DNA of 64,000 bases from Ardenticatenaceae bacterium (GCA_020634215.1 JACKCD010000009.1:62001-126000), one strand, 5' to 3'. Numbered from the stretch's first letter, positions 47,247 to 55,231 are shown. Notes: generated from the sequence alone by a model not told the origin. Numbers and translations: made by a program.

Positions 47247-47813
47247 ATGGCTGCAGCATCTGCTGATATTAAACAAAATCTTTGGGCATTTGGCACTCGC
47301 CAAGTCGTTTATGCCGCTATCGGTGCCGCACTCTACGGCGTTTTTTCCTGGGCAACCAACTTTTTGGCACTGCCCGCTGCTGGTAACATTTCCTTACGGC
47401 CGGCCGTCGCCATCCCCATGTTCTTTGGCATCGCCTTTGGCCCCGTCGTCGGCTTCTTCTCTGGCCTTGTTGGCAACATTCTCGGCGACTTTCTTTCTGG
47501 TTGGGGCTTCTTCTGGAACTGGAGCCTCGGCAACGGCATCATGGGGCTTATTCCCGGCCTCATGGCCGCCGCCGTCGTCAGCTTCCGCCACCAAGGCACC
47601 ATCATCAAAGCCATCGTCTATGTCGTTGTCGCCGTTGTCGCCGGGATGCTCTTCGCTTCTCTCACCTCCATTCCGATTGACGGCATTGACATGACCACCG
47701 CCCTCGTCGGCTACTTCTGGCCGGCCGCCCTGTCCAACATCATCAACGGTGTCATCCTCGTTCCCATTCTCATGGTCGCCTATGATTCGGTGATTAACCG
47801 CTCTGGCCGATAG
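47247..47813 (+). CDS. ECF transporter S component (substrate-binding membrane protein)
   Basis: 188 aa with six hydrophobic helices: VVYAAIGAALYGVFSWATN, RPAVAIPMFFGIAFGPVVGFFSGLVGNILGDFL (the ECF S-component hallmark AxGxxxG-like helices), IMGLIPGLMAAAVVS, AIVYVVVAVVAGMLFASL, VGYFWPAALSNIINGVI. It confers substrate specificity to the adjacent ATPase and EcfT. The substrate is not evident; the family includes carriers of thiamine, riboflavin, biotin and other vitamins. GAGGAGGAA precedes the ATG 47247. Confidence 0.88.
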   Translation: MAAASADIKQNLWAFGTRQVVYAAIGAALYGVFSWATNFLALPAAGNISLRPAVAIPMFFGIAFGPVVGFFSGLVGNILGDFLSGWGFFWNWSLGNGIMGLIPGLMAAAVVSFRHQGTIIKAIVYVVVAVVAGMLFASLTSIPIDGIDMTTALVGYFWPAALSNIINGVILVPILMVAYDSVINRSGR

Positions 47814-47894
47814 CCAGTGATCAGTAATCGGTAATCAGTAATCGGTAGCCTGTACGACCGATTACTGATTACTGATCACTGATTACCGATTACC
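47814..47894. repeat. Heptad-unit inverted repeat, TAATCGG type
   Basis: TGATCAG, TAATCGG, TAATCAG, TAATCGG units face CCGATTA, CTGATTA, CTGATCA, CTGATTA, CCGATTA. It starts in the S-component stop region and ends 3 nt before the EcfT ATG, leaving no separate ribosome binding site. Confidence 0.88.
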
Positions 47895-47897
47895 AAC

Positions 47898-48776
47898 ATG
47901 CTCGTCGCCTGGAAATACAAATTTCGCAACAGCTTCATAGACACCTTCGACCCCCGCGCCCGCTGGATCGTCTCCTTTTTGGTGCTGGCTTCTGTCCTCA
48001 ATTTTTGGGATTTTCGCTTCATCATCTTCTTCTTTGCCCTCTCCATGCTCCAGGTCAAGCTGACCAAGCTGACTTGGGAAGAAACCAAACGCGCCTGGAC
48101 ATTTATCATCGTTCTCGTTGTCTTTATTGTGGGCATCAACGCCTTTGTGTTTGGGCGAGGCGGGCCGGCCTTGCTGGGCGATATTGAGCCACATGTTTTT
48201 TGGGAGCGCGTCATCCTGCTCCCCTTCGGCTGGAGCTGGACGCTGAACCTAACGGCCGAAAAAACCGCCTTTGCCATCACCCAAATTGTGCGAATGCTCA
48301 CCGTTGCCAGCCTCTTTTTTATCATCCCCTGGACAATGGATCCCAGTTTGTATGGCGTAACCTTTGGCGGCATGGGGTTGCCCTACCGCTTCGCCTTTGC
48401 CATGGATTTGGCCTTTCGCTTTGTCCCCACGCTGGCGCGGGATTTTCAGGTGACGCTGGACGCGCAAAAGGCGCGTGGTTTTGAGATTGAGCGGCTGGAT
48501 GGGGGTGTGGTGGCGACCATTCGCAAGGTTGCACCGCTGCTGGTGCCGGTGGTGATGAACGCCATCATTGCCGGGGAAGATATTGTCAATGCGATGGATT
48601 TGCGCTGTTTTGGGCTAAAGGAGCGCACTTGGATTGGCAAGCTGACCTATCAAACCCGTGATTACGTGCTGATTGCGTTTGGTATCACGCTGCTGGTGGT
48701 AAGTTTGGTTCTCAACCACGTTTTTGGGCTGGGGGAGTTCTGGGTGCCGCAGTGGTTGATTGATTTGGCTGGTTAG
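47898..48776 (+). CDS. ECF transporter T component (transmembrane coupling protein)
   Basis: 292 aa, EcfT family: an aromatic/acidic N-terminus (FIDTFDPRARWIVSFLVLAS), hydrophobic helices, the diagnostic coupling helices ARDFQVTLDAQKARGFE (first ARG motif) and VPVVMNAIIAGEDIVNAMDLRCFG (second, less canonical), and TWIGKLTYQTRDYVLIAF at the end. It completes the transporter with the S component and the fused ATPase. A terminator follows at 48781. Confidence 0.92.
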   Translation: MLVAWKYKFRNSFIDTFDPRARWIVSFLVLASVLNFWDFRFIIFFFALSMLQVKLTKLTWEETKRAWTFIIVLVVFIVGINAFVFGRGGPALLGDIEPHVFWERVILLPFGWSWTLNLTAEKTAFAITQIVRMLTVASLFFIIPWTMDPSLYGVTFGGMGLPYRFAFAMDLAFRFVPTLARDFQVTLDAQKARGFEIERLDGGVVATIRKVAPLLVPVVMNAIIAGEDIVNAMDLRCFGLKERTWIGKLTYQTRDYVLIAFGITLLVVSLVLNHVFGLGEFWVPQWLIDLAG

Positions 48777-48780
48777 CTGG

Positions 48781-48822
48781 GGCGTGAAGGTGGGAAAACG
48801 GCCGTTTTCCCACCCTCACGCC
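48781..48822. terminator. Bidirectional terminator centred on AACGGCCGTT
   Basis: GGCGTGAAGGTGGGAAAACG is the left arm of a nearly perfect inverted repeat through GGCGTGA/TCACGCC, with one mismatch. It sits between the convergent EcfT and DUF2306 genes. Confidence 0.75.
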
Positions 48823-48834
48823 CCCCATCCATTT

Positions 48835-49515
48835 CTACTGAGAAGAAACGGCCGTTTTACGGAAATGTGTGTTGGTGGTGGCAAACGGCCGTTTGCGAAT
48901 CGCCCACTCCGCCACAGCCAGATTCAACACCCAGCCCGCCCCCATACACAGCACCCGCAGCAATTCCCCCTGTAGCGACGGAAACAGAAACCAGGGTATG
49001 TGGGTAAACACCTGCGTACCAGCCCCCATACCAATTGCATAAGCGCGAATCATCCACGCCCCGTGCTGCTTGTAATCCCGCTGCTGAATGGCAACAGCAC
49101 CGAGGATGATGGACACAAGCATGGCAAAGCCAAACAGCAGGCGCAGGCCATACAGCATCACGCCATCGTATTGCGGCCAGGGGTAGAAGTGGGACATCCA
49201 TAGACCCGACAGGGCAGCTACCAGCCCGGCCGGAACCAAAATGCGGCCGATGGCGCGGTGCCATTTGACGTGGCGGCGGCGAAAAGTGGGGGCAAATTGG
49301 AACGCGCCCAGAATAGCGTAAAGGGTGATGCTGACGATGTGGAGCACAATGGGGATGGGGGAGGCGAAGAAGCGGGCATTGTCGGGGGTAATGGCTGCGC
49401 CGCTGCCTAATTCGGCCATGCGGGCAGCACCGGCGATGACAGGGACAAGGCTGAGAATGAGCAGGCCAGTGGGGATGAGCCACTCCATTTTAGGTTGACG
49501 AAAAGAGGTGGTCAT
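48835..49515 (-). CDS. DUF2306 integral membrane protein
   Basis: 226 aa from the ATG at 49515 (MTTSFRQPKM), with AAGGAACC upstream. Six or seven helices are predicted. Diagnostic features are RFFASPIPIVLHIVSITLYAILGAFQFAP, RRRHVKWHRAIGRIL (a His-containing cytoplasmic loop) and the C-terminal TQVFTHIPWFLFPSL. The HxxxxR-like pattern at helix junctions resembles ferric-reductase-like or thermostable membrane proteins, but function is unknown. It lies upstream of a small XRE/DUF2178 pair without a shared promoter being visible. Confidence 0.85.
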   Translation of the reverse strand: MTTSFRQPKMEWLIPTGLLILSLVPVIAGAARMAELGSGAAITPDNARFFASPIPIVLHIVSITLYAILGAFQFAPTFRRRHVKWHRAIGRILVPAGLVAALSGLWMSHFYPWPQYDGVMLYGLRLLFGFAMLVSIILGAVAIQQRDYKQHGAWMIRAYAIGMGAGTQVFTHIPWFLFPSLQGELLRVLCMGAGWVLNLAVAEWAIRKRPFATTNTHFRKTAVSSQ

Positions 49516-49604
49516 GACAGGTTCCTTTTTTGCAGGCAGGGTGAGAGAAGGGCTAAACGGCCGTTTATCACTCAACTCTACATAGTTTGTTGGTATCTAT
49601 ACAG

Positions 49605-49670
49605 GTGTCATACCCGCGAAAGCGGGTATCTACTTGGTTTGCGCTTGGATTCCCGCGAAAGCGGGAATGA
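49605..49670. repeat. Two GCGAAAGC hairpins (CCCGCGAAAGCGGG type)
   Basis: TACCCGCGAAAGCGGGTA (49611-49628) and ATTCCCGCGAAAGCGGGAAT (49649-49668). The second is the widely distributed REP-like ATTCCC hairpin sequence (similar to neisserial dRS3). Confidence 0.8.
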
Positions 49671-49699
49671 CACGCTTCTTCATTTGAAAGCTACGGCAC

Positions 49700-49927
49700 T
49701 CAAATGGCATCCCCCTTGGGATCGTAGATAAAAACGTCTTCCAGCGGCGAGTCAAAGACAAAGGCGATGCGAAACGCCAATTCCAGGGAAGGGGCATATT
49801 TGGCATTTTCAATGGCAATAATCGTTTGCCGCGTGACCCCTACTTTTTCTGCCAGCTCCTGTTGGGTCATCTCATTGTGGAGAAAGCGTAATTTGCGAAT
49901 GTTGTTGCTTATCTGAGTATCACCCAT
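49700..49927 (-). CDS. Small XRE-family helix-turn-helix regulator
   Basis: 75 aa from the ATG at 49927 (MGDTQISNNIRKLR). A single HTH_3 domain: MTQQELAEKVGVTRQTIIAIENAKYAPSLELAFRIAFVFDSPLEDVF, the YozG-like group. The overlap with the preceding gene's stop indicates coupling to the DUF2178-like membrane protein upstream. This pairing recurs in bacteria and is usually thought to form an autoregulated two-gene module. Confidence 0.9.
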   Translation of the reverse strand: MGDTQISNNIRKLRFLHNEMTQQELAEKVGVTRQTIIAIENAKYAPSLELAFRIAFVFDSPLEDVFIYDPKGDAI

Positions 49928-49928
49928 C

Positions 49929-50384
49929 TTAAAACCCCCTTCGGTAAAGCAGCAGGCGGGACGCATCGCCAACAATTTGGGCCACTACACCAAAGAAGAT
50001 GAGCAAGGTGAACATGATCAGGGGCGATTGCCCCAAAGCAAAGGTCAGCATTGCCACAAAGCCACCGATGGAGGAGATGGTATGGGTCACTTTGGTTCCT
50101 TTTAGGTCAATGAGCTTGTCACGCTCATCGGCAAAATCCTCGATTTTGGGGTGTTTTTCGCCGGTTTGAATCACCTGGTAGATGGTGGAGCCAACGTGGG
50201 TGAGGATCATGGCGATGATGGTGACAATGACGGCCATGACGATGATAATTGCCCACAAGCGAAAGACGTTGGTTGTGGTAAAACTCTCGTTTTGGATCAT
50301 GTGCCACACTCTGGTCAGAAAGATACCTAAAATGAGGGTGAAACTGAGCAGCGTCACAGTAATATTTTTTTCTTGGAAAGACAT
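49929..50384 (-). CDS. Membrane protein (DUF2178-like), partner of the XRE regulator
   Basis: 151 aa with four hydrophobic segments: NITVTLLSFTLILGIFLTRVW, FRLWAIIIVMAVIVTIIAMILTHVG, THTISSIGGFVAMLTFAL, LIMFTLLIFFGVVAQIVGDASRLLLYRRG. The loop ERDKLIDLKGT is characteristic of the DUF2178 type. It precedes the XRE gene with 1 nt between stop and start. Function unknown. Confidence 0.75.
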   Translation of the reverse strand: MSFQEKNITVTLLSFTLILGIFLTRVWHMIQNESFTTTNVFRLWAIIIVMAVIVTIIAMILTHVGSTIYQVIQTGEKHPKIEDFADERDKLIDLKGTKVTHTISSIGGFVAMLTFALGQSPLIMFTLLIFFGVVAQIVGDASRLLLYRRGF

Positions 50385-50793
50385 AGTTTTGTGTTTGTAT
50401 ACCTTCTTTTACACAGGGTAAAGTATTTAGGACATATAGTAAATTATTTTTTACATGATGTCAACTATTTTTTACAGATCGTGGCAAGACAAAATGATTC
50501 TTTGGGACATTGCAAGGTGAGCGGGATTGCTCCTCGAAGACTTGTGCTCCTCGAAGAGTTGTCGAAATGACATATTTTGGTCGAAAACTGATTTGTGGTC
50601 GCCAAACCTGTATAGTGATGAACTGTAAAGGAAAACAGAGGGAGCCGTGTCTGTTTACAACAAACAGCCCTCAAGCAGGATAAAAAATGGGGCAGACGAG
50701 TTGGGGAGTTATTGAGGAGGCCAGCAAGGGGCTGGCTGGGGGGAAACAGACGGGGCGGCAATACACACCGCCCCGTCTAAATGTTTGGGTATA
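50385..50793. other. 409-nt non-coding gap
   Basis: It has AT-rich sequence near 50420-50480 with two TTTTTTACA motifs (50447-50455 and 50469-50477), suggesting the promoter region of the DUF2178-like gene. A GCTCCTCGAAGA direct repeat (50530-50541 and 50548-50559) lies within an environmental-type repeat. A hairpin is at its right end. The only ORFs are low-complexity shadows. Confidence 0.5.
50748..50778 (-). terminator. Hairpin downstream of the ATP-grasp operon
   Basis: AGACGGGGCGG (50748-50758) pairs exactly with CCGCCCCGTCT (50768-50778). There is no strong T run, so it is more a 3'-stabilising structure or factor-dependent end than a classic terminator. Confidence 0.55.
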
Positions 50794-52146
50794 CTACCGC
50801 TTTTCGATGACGAAGGTGGGGACGGAGGAGCCGCCGCCGGCCGTCACGTTGAGCAAAGGATCTGTGGAGAGGCGGGTAAGACAGCCATCCACATAGTCGC
50901 CATGAAAGATGAAGGGGGCGGTGTCGTACATGCGGTCGTAGATTTGCAAACGGCCGTTAACCAAACTCGGATACGGCTCTTCTGGGATCACCACCCGCTC
51001 CTGCACGATATACGAATTCGCCAGCGCCTCTTGCACCGCTTGCTCCCAACCGCTGCTGTTCGTTTGCCACCCCAGCACAATCCCGTGCCCACCATAATCA
51101 TCATTCGGCTTTAACACCAGCTGATTTTGATATTTGTGGATGAAGGGAATCAGGTCAATGGGCAGCCCGCCGTAAATGGTTTTGCGCTCTTCCACTCGGC
51201 GCGTCCAGGGGATGTGGGTTTTGATCACCCGCATTTCGTCCTCATCAAACATATGGGCGTTCCGTTCGTCGCTCAAAACGGCCAGGCTCATCTTTTTGTA
51301 GAGGATTTTGCAGCGGAACGGGTTAACCATGCACACATCGCCGTTGCGAACGGCCTGCACCACTGGATGATCCATGCCCCCGCGCTCGATGAGTTCGGTG
51401 ATCAGAACGCGCTTGTAGATGAGGGTGATGTGGTAGTCGCCATCGGTTAAACGGCCGTTCTTATACGCCACATTCCTCGGGTCTACAATCCGGCATTCCA
51501 CCCCCTGCGACTTGAAATAATCTTCAAACAGCTCAAACTCACTGTACGTCGGCACCTCGCTCCAGTCCAAAATGCCAATGCGCGGCTTTTCGTTGCCGCC
51601 GCCCCACTGCCGAAACGCATCCAGCAGCACGTGCATCACGCTGTGGCGGGTGGGCAGCGGCCGCACCACATAATGGCGCAAAAATTCCCCCATCACCGGC
51701 ATTCCGTTAAACACCGAAGTCAGCACGTCATTGTAGGCCGATGCCGCCGGCACTTCGGCGTTGTATTCGGTAAACTTTAGCTCGTTGTTATCGGTCACAA
51801 AAAAAGCGTCGAGCCGCGTTAGGGGTGTGTGTTCCCCATAGCCAGGGTTGACCTGTATGAGTTCTTTTTCCCAATCATACAGGTCAAACTGCTCCGCAAA
51901 CACGGGGTCGGCCACGGCCGCCTCAGATATTTTGCGGAAGGAGCGCAGCAGGGGGCGGATGCTGCGGCGCAGGTAGTTGTATTGGTCATGGGTGAGGAAA
52001 CGGGGGCGGAGGACGGAGGTTAACGGCCGTTCGCCAAAAAACAGTCCCCGCCGCCGCATCTGCGAATCCAACTGCTCCTGCGATGCTGCCGCCAAATCAT
52101 CCGTCAGCAAATCATGGTACGTCCGAATCGCATCACGTAGTGACAT
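50794..52146 (-). CDS. Circularly permuted ATP-grasp-type protein
   Basis: 450 aa. It lacks a signal peptide. The C-terminal half has the ATP-grasp nucleotide motifs QNQLVLKPNDDYGGHGIVLG and SYIVQERVVIP, then ITLIYKRVLI and the Asn/Ser-rich end LLNVTAGGGSSVPTFVI. The N-terminal half carries FFVTDNNELKFTEYNAEVPAA, with the Glu/Asn metal ligands located ahead of the ATP site as in permuted grasp enzymes such as glutathionylspermidine-synthase relatives. It would form an amide or peptide bond with ATP. The preceding gene's stop overlaps its start by one base (52146), and the esterase follows upstream, so the three act together. Product unknown. Confidence 0.75.
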   Translation of the reverse strand: MSLRDAIRTYHDLLTDDLAAASQEQLDSQMRRRGLFFGERPLTSVLRPRFLTHDQYNYLRRSIRPLLRSFRKISEAAVADPVFAEQFDLYDWEKELIQVNPGYGEHTPLTRLDAFFVTDNNELKFTEYNAEVPAASAYNDVLTSVFNGMPVMGEFLRHYVVRPLPTRHSVMHVLLDAFRQWGGGNEKPRIGILDWSEVPTYSEFELFEDYFKSQGVECRIVDPRNVAYKNGRLTDGDYHITLIYKRVLITELIERGGMDHPVVQAVRNGDVCMVNPFRCKILYKKMSLAVLSDERNAHMFDEDEMRVIKTHIPWTRRVEERKTIYGGLPIDLIPFIHKYQNQLVLKPNDDYGGHGIVLGWQTNSSGWEQAVQEALANSYIVQERVVIPEEPYPSLVNGRLQIYDRMYDTAPFIFHGDYVDGCLTRLSTDPLLNVTAGGGSSVPTFVIEKR

Positions 52147-53081
52147 TATGCCTCTTCTCTCCCATTAAACAAACGCGCCCATTTCAACTCCGTCAACTGC
52201 GGACGCGGGTTTTTCGCCAGCCGAATCACCATATCGGCCATATGCTTCACCACCCAGTCAAAATAAACCGGCGTGAGCGAATTAATGTCCATATCAGGAG
52301 CCGGGTTCATAAAATCAATCGCATACGGTACCCCATCACGCACCGCAAACTCCACCGTGTTCATATCATACCCCAGCGCCTGAACCAGCGTCAGCGCATC
52401 ATCCACCACCCGCTTACCCAAATCAGCACTCATATGGGCATGTTCCACAAGATATCGCTTCTCACGGGGGTCATACTTCATTGGCAGCACCTCGGTTTGC
52501 CCCAGGCACATGCAGCGCACATAATGATCCCACTGGATAAACTCTTGCAGCACCATCGTCAGCAGCCCCGATTGATTGTACGCATCCCACAAATCTTCCT
52601 TCGTGCGGCACACATACACATCACGCCACCCCCCGCCGTGGGCATCTTTCAAAATACACGGCATCCCCACATACTCAATCAGCGCATCCCAATCCAGAGG
52701 ATACTTCAAATTCCGCAAACTTTCGGTGTGGATAATGCCCGGCACATAATCCTTATTAGGTAGCACCACCGTTTTAGGACTTGCCACGCCCAGCCGTGTC
52801 GCCAGCGATGCTTCAAAAAATTTATCATCGGCCGTCCACATAAACGGGTTGTTGACTACCGTCACCCCTTGCAGTACCGCTTCCTTTAGATAGGAACGAT
52901 AATAAGGCACCTCGTGGGAAATACGATCTACAATCACCGCATACGGGTTTTTCTCATCCATCTTGGTGCCACCCAGCTTCACATACTCAGCAACCACACC
53001 CTCATTCCGCCGATTCACTTCCTCAATAAATGCTGGCGGGAACGACCATTCCCGCCCAACCAAAAGACCCACTTTCAACAT
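52146..53081 (-). CDS. ATP-grasp (RimK/D-Ala-D-Ala-ligase-like) carboxylate-amine ligase
   Basis: 311 aa. MLKVGLLVGREWSFPPAFIEEVNRR is the N-terminal domain; the ATP-grasp core has PCILKDAHGGGWRDVYVC (Lys/Gly ATP loop), LLTMVLQEFIQWDHYVRCMCLG, and the metal site YAIDFMNPAPDMDINSL with Asp and Asn. The likely chemistry is acyl-phosphate activation and ligation to an amine. It lies between the esterase gene (53173-53892, upstream) and the permuted ATP-grasp (downstream). A second ATP-grasp in the same operon suggests successive ligations building a small peptide-like or amide compound. Confidence 0.82.
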   Translation of the reverse strand: MLKVGLLVGREWSFPPAFIEEVNRRNEGVVAEYVKLGGTKMDEKNPYAVIVDRISHEVPYYRSYLKEAVLQGVTVVNNPFMWTADDKFFEASLATRLGVASPKTVVLPNKDYVPGIIHTESLRNLKYPLDWDALIEYVGMPCILKDAHGGGWRDVYVCRTKEDLWDAYNQSGLLTMVLQEFIQWDHYVRCMCLGQTEVLPMKYDPREKRYLVEHAHMSADLGKRVVDDALTLVQALGYDMNTVEFAVRDGVPYAIDFMNPAPDMDINSLTPVYFDWVVKHMADMVIRLAKNPRPQLTELKWARLFNGREEA

Positions 53082-53094
53082 CCTAAACCTCCTA

Positions 53095-53165
53095 AATGAG
53101 AGACTAAGAGACTGGGAGATTATCGTCTCCCAGTCTCTTAGTCTCTTAATCCCTTAATCTCTAAA
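53095..53165. repeat. Degenerate heptad-unit inverted repeat, AGAGACT type
   Basis: TGAGAGACTAAGAGACTGGGAGA faces TCTCCCAGTCTCTTAGTCTC, then TTAATCCCTTAATCTC. It fills the gap between the esterase and ATP-grasp genes. Confidence 0.85.
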
Positions 53166-53172
53166 TTTCTTG

Positions 53173-53892
53173 TTAATCATGCCCGCTGATATAAATGCTG
53201 AGCATCTGCTTCCACCACGGCCAATCGTGAGCCCACCCATCCCATAATCGCAGCGCATTGCCAATTCCCTTGTCCCACAGCAGGTTAGAAAGATGCTCGC
53301 TGCTGCCACGCAAACCGTCTTCGTATCCTACGGCCAAAATGATGTCAAGGTTGCGTAGGGCGGCTAAACGGCCGTTGTCATGCTCATTCGGAATATACGC
53401 CACCGGGTTATTAAAATAGACATTATCATCACTGTACCCCTCCATCCAGCGCGAAATATCGTAAATCCCACTCATCCCAATCGTCCGCCCCACCAACTCC
53501 GGATGGCGTAGAGCAAAATTCACCGCATGGTACGCCCCAAAGCTCGCCCCCACCGTCATCAAAAACGGATTCGGGTTCAGCTTCGTACTTAGCGGCAGCA
53601 CCTCTTGCAGCAAATAATTCTCATACTGCACATGCCGCCACGCCCGTTCCCCAGGATGCTTCCAATATGCATACCAGCTTTCCGCATCCACGCTGTCCAC
53701 ACAATAAATTTGAACCCATCCCTGATCAAGCTGATGGCGCACTGTCTCCATCATTTGCCGATCTTCCCACTCATAAAAACGCCCCTTCGACGTTGGGAAA
53801 ATCAGCACCCTCGCCCCCGCATGACCAAAAACCAGCAGTTCCATCTCTTGCCCCAACGCAGGGCTATACCAACTGTGATATTCTCTCTTCAT
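53173..53892 (-). CDS. Esterase/acyl-transferase family alpha-beta hydrolase
   Basis: 239 aa of the putative esterase (PF00756) group. The nucleophile elbow GASFGAYHA contains the catalytic Ser, with acid and His expected in IILAVGYEDG and WDGWAHDWPWWK near the C-terminus. The N-terminus EYHSWYSPALGQEMELLVFGH and KGRFYEWEDRQMME match the group often found beside ATP-grasp genes. It is first in the three-gene operon and might release or transfer the ligated product. No signal peptide. Confidence 0.85.
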   Translation of the reverse strand: MKREYHSWYSPALGQEMELLVFGHAGARVLIFPTSKGRFYEWEDRQMMETVRHQLDQGWVQIYCVDSVDAESWYAYWKHPGERAWRHVQYENYLLQEVLPLSTKLNPNPFLMTVGASFGAYHAVNFALRHPELVGRTIGMSGIYDISRWMEGYSDDNVYFNNPVAYIPNEHDNGRLAALRNLDIILAVGYEDGLRGSSEHLSNLLWDKGIGNALRLWDGWAHDWPWWKQMLSIYISGHD

Positions 53893-54059
53893 CTCGTTTG
53901 TCGTAACGTCCTATACCAAACACCAAGCTATCTGTAGATAACTCCAACAAGATATAGATGTCGATGATAAAATTTGTCCATAATAATTTGGGAAGCTGAA
54001 CAGACAATCGTCTGCAAGAAGTAACATAACTAGTCGCTATTGTAGCACATCACACCCGC

Positions 54060-54087
54060 TTGACGACCAAAACCCAACCGCTATAAT
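54060..54087 (+). promoter_or_regulatory. Sigma-70-type promoter of prfA
   Basis: TTGACG (54060-54065), a 16-nt spacer, TATAAT (54082-54087). It lies 40 nt before the prfA start codon. Confidence 0.8.
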
Positions 54088-54127
54088 CACTTTTTGCAAA
54101 CACCAAGGAATGCAAACAGGAATTTAT

Positions 54128-55195
54128 ATGTTTGATAAGATTGCCAAAGTAGTCAGACGATATGAGGAAGTCGAGCGGCAAATGACCGACCCCGCCATTT
54201 TGTCTGACCATATGAAACTAACCGAACTCGCCCAGGAGCGCTCCGACCTGCAAGCATTAGTTGAAGCGTACCAGCGTCATCAAAAGCTGAGTGAAGAGCT
54301 GCGTGAGGCTGAAACCATGATGGAGCTGGAAGATGATCCAGACATGGTGGCAATGGCAAAAGACGAAATTGACAGCCTGGGCGAACAAATAGAGGCATTG
54401 GAAATTGAGATGCGGCGGCTTCTCATTCCCAAAGATCCCCGCGACGACAAAAATGTCTACATCGAAATACGCGCCGGGGCCGGCGGCGACGAGGCGGGCA
54501 TCTTTGCCGGTGACTTGCTCCGCATGTATACGCGCTATGCCGAGGGACGCAACTGGAAAACCGACATTGTTTCCGAAAACGCCACTGGGGTAGGTGGCTA
54601 CAAAGAAGTGACCATGAGCGTGAAGGGTCGGGGAGCGTATTCCCGCCTGAAATTTGAAAGCGGTGTCCATCGCGTTCAGCGTGTACCCATTACCGAATCG
54701 CAGGGGCGCATTCACACCAGCACCGCCACCGTCGCTGTGATGCCGGAAATTGACGACGTGGAAATTACGCTTGATGAGCGCGACCTGGAAATCACGGCCG
54801 AATTTTCCTCTGGCCCCGGCGGTCAGCACATGCAGAAAAACGCCACCGCTGCCCGTATCATCCACAAACCAACTGGGATGATGGTTAAAATCCAGTCGGA
54901 GCGCAGCCTGACGCAAAACAAGCGATTGGGTATGGCAATTATTCAGGCGCGGCTGCAAGAGATAGAAGAAGAAAAACAGCACGCCGCCGTTGCCGCCGAC
55001 CGCAAATCGCAAATTGGCACGGGCGACCGCAGCGAAAAGATTCGCACCTACAATTACCCGCAAACCCGCGTCACCGACCACCGCATTGGCTTTTCCAATT
55101 ACAACTTGCCGGTGGTAATGGATGGGGATATTGACCCCTTTATTGACGCACTAACCATTGCCGACGAGGCAGAAAAGCTGGCCGATGTGGCCTAG
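54128..55195 (+). CDS. prfA: Peptide chain release factor 1
   Basis: 355 aa from ATG 54128 (MFDKIAKVVRRYEEVERQM); ACAGGA precedes it, and the frame upstream (54110) adds only six residues. RF1 recognises UAA and UAG. A coiled N-terminal domain is followed by EIRAGAGGDEAGIFAGDLLRMYTRYAE, the codon-recognition region with GVHRVQRVPITESQGRIHTSTATVAVMPE, the catalytic GGQ in SSGPGGQHMQKN, and VTDHRIGFSNYNLP near the end. A PxT-type tripeptide marks RF1 rather than RF2. No hemK/prmC gene follows; a MaoC gene does. Confidence 0.95.
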   Translation: MFDKIAKVVRRYEEVERQMTDPAILSDHMKLTELAQERSDLQALVEAYQRHQKLSEELREAETMMELEDDPDMVAMAKDEIDSLGEQIEALEIEMRRLLIPKDPRDDKNVYIEIRAGAGGDEAGIFAGDLLRMYTRYAEGRNWKTDIVSENATGVGGYKEVTMSVKGRGAYSRLKFESGVHRVQRVPITESQGRIHTSTATVAVMPEIDDVEITLDERDLEITAEFSSGPGGQHMQKNATAARIIHKPTGMMVKIQSERSLTQNKRLGMAIIQARLQEIEEEKQHAAVAADRKSQIGTGDRSEKIRTYNYPQTRVTDHRIGFSNYNLPVVMDGDIDPFIDALTIADEAEKLADVA

Positions 55196-55203
55196 TAGAC
55201 AAT

Positions 55204-55231
55204 GTAGGGAAAGTTTGCAAACTTTCCTTAC
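55204..55231. repeat. GTAGGGAAAGTTTG palindrome
   Basis: An inverted repeat with arm GTAGGGAAAGTTTG and one mismatch, matching the copy at 47081. It lies in the prfA-maoC gap. Confidence 0.8.

Noticed and set aside
50465..50761. A 98-aa minus-strand ORF in the 409-nt gap
   Set aside because: It translates repeat-like DNA (Cys/Ser/Thr rich, no motif) and lacks a ribosome binding site; no coding signature.
2844..53165. CRISPR array from the repeated units
   Set aside because: The repeats are contiguous heptamers inside hairpins without spacers and are spread over many gaps; no cas gene is present.
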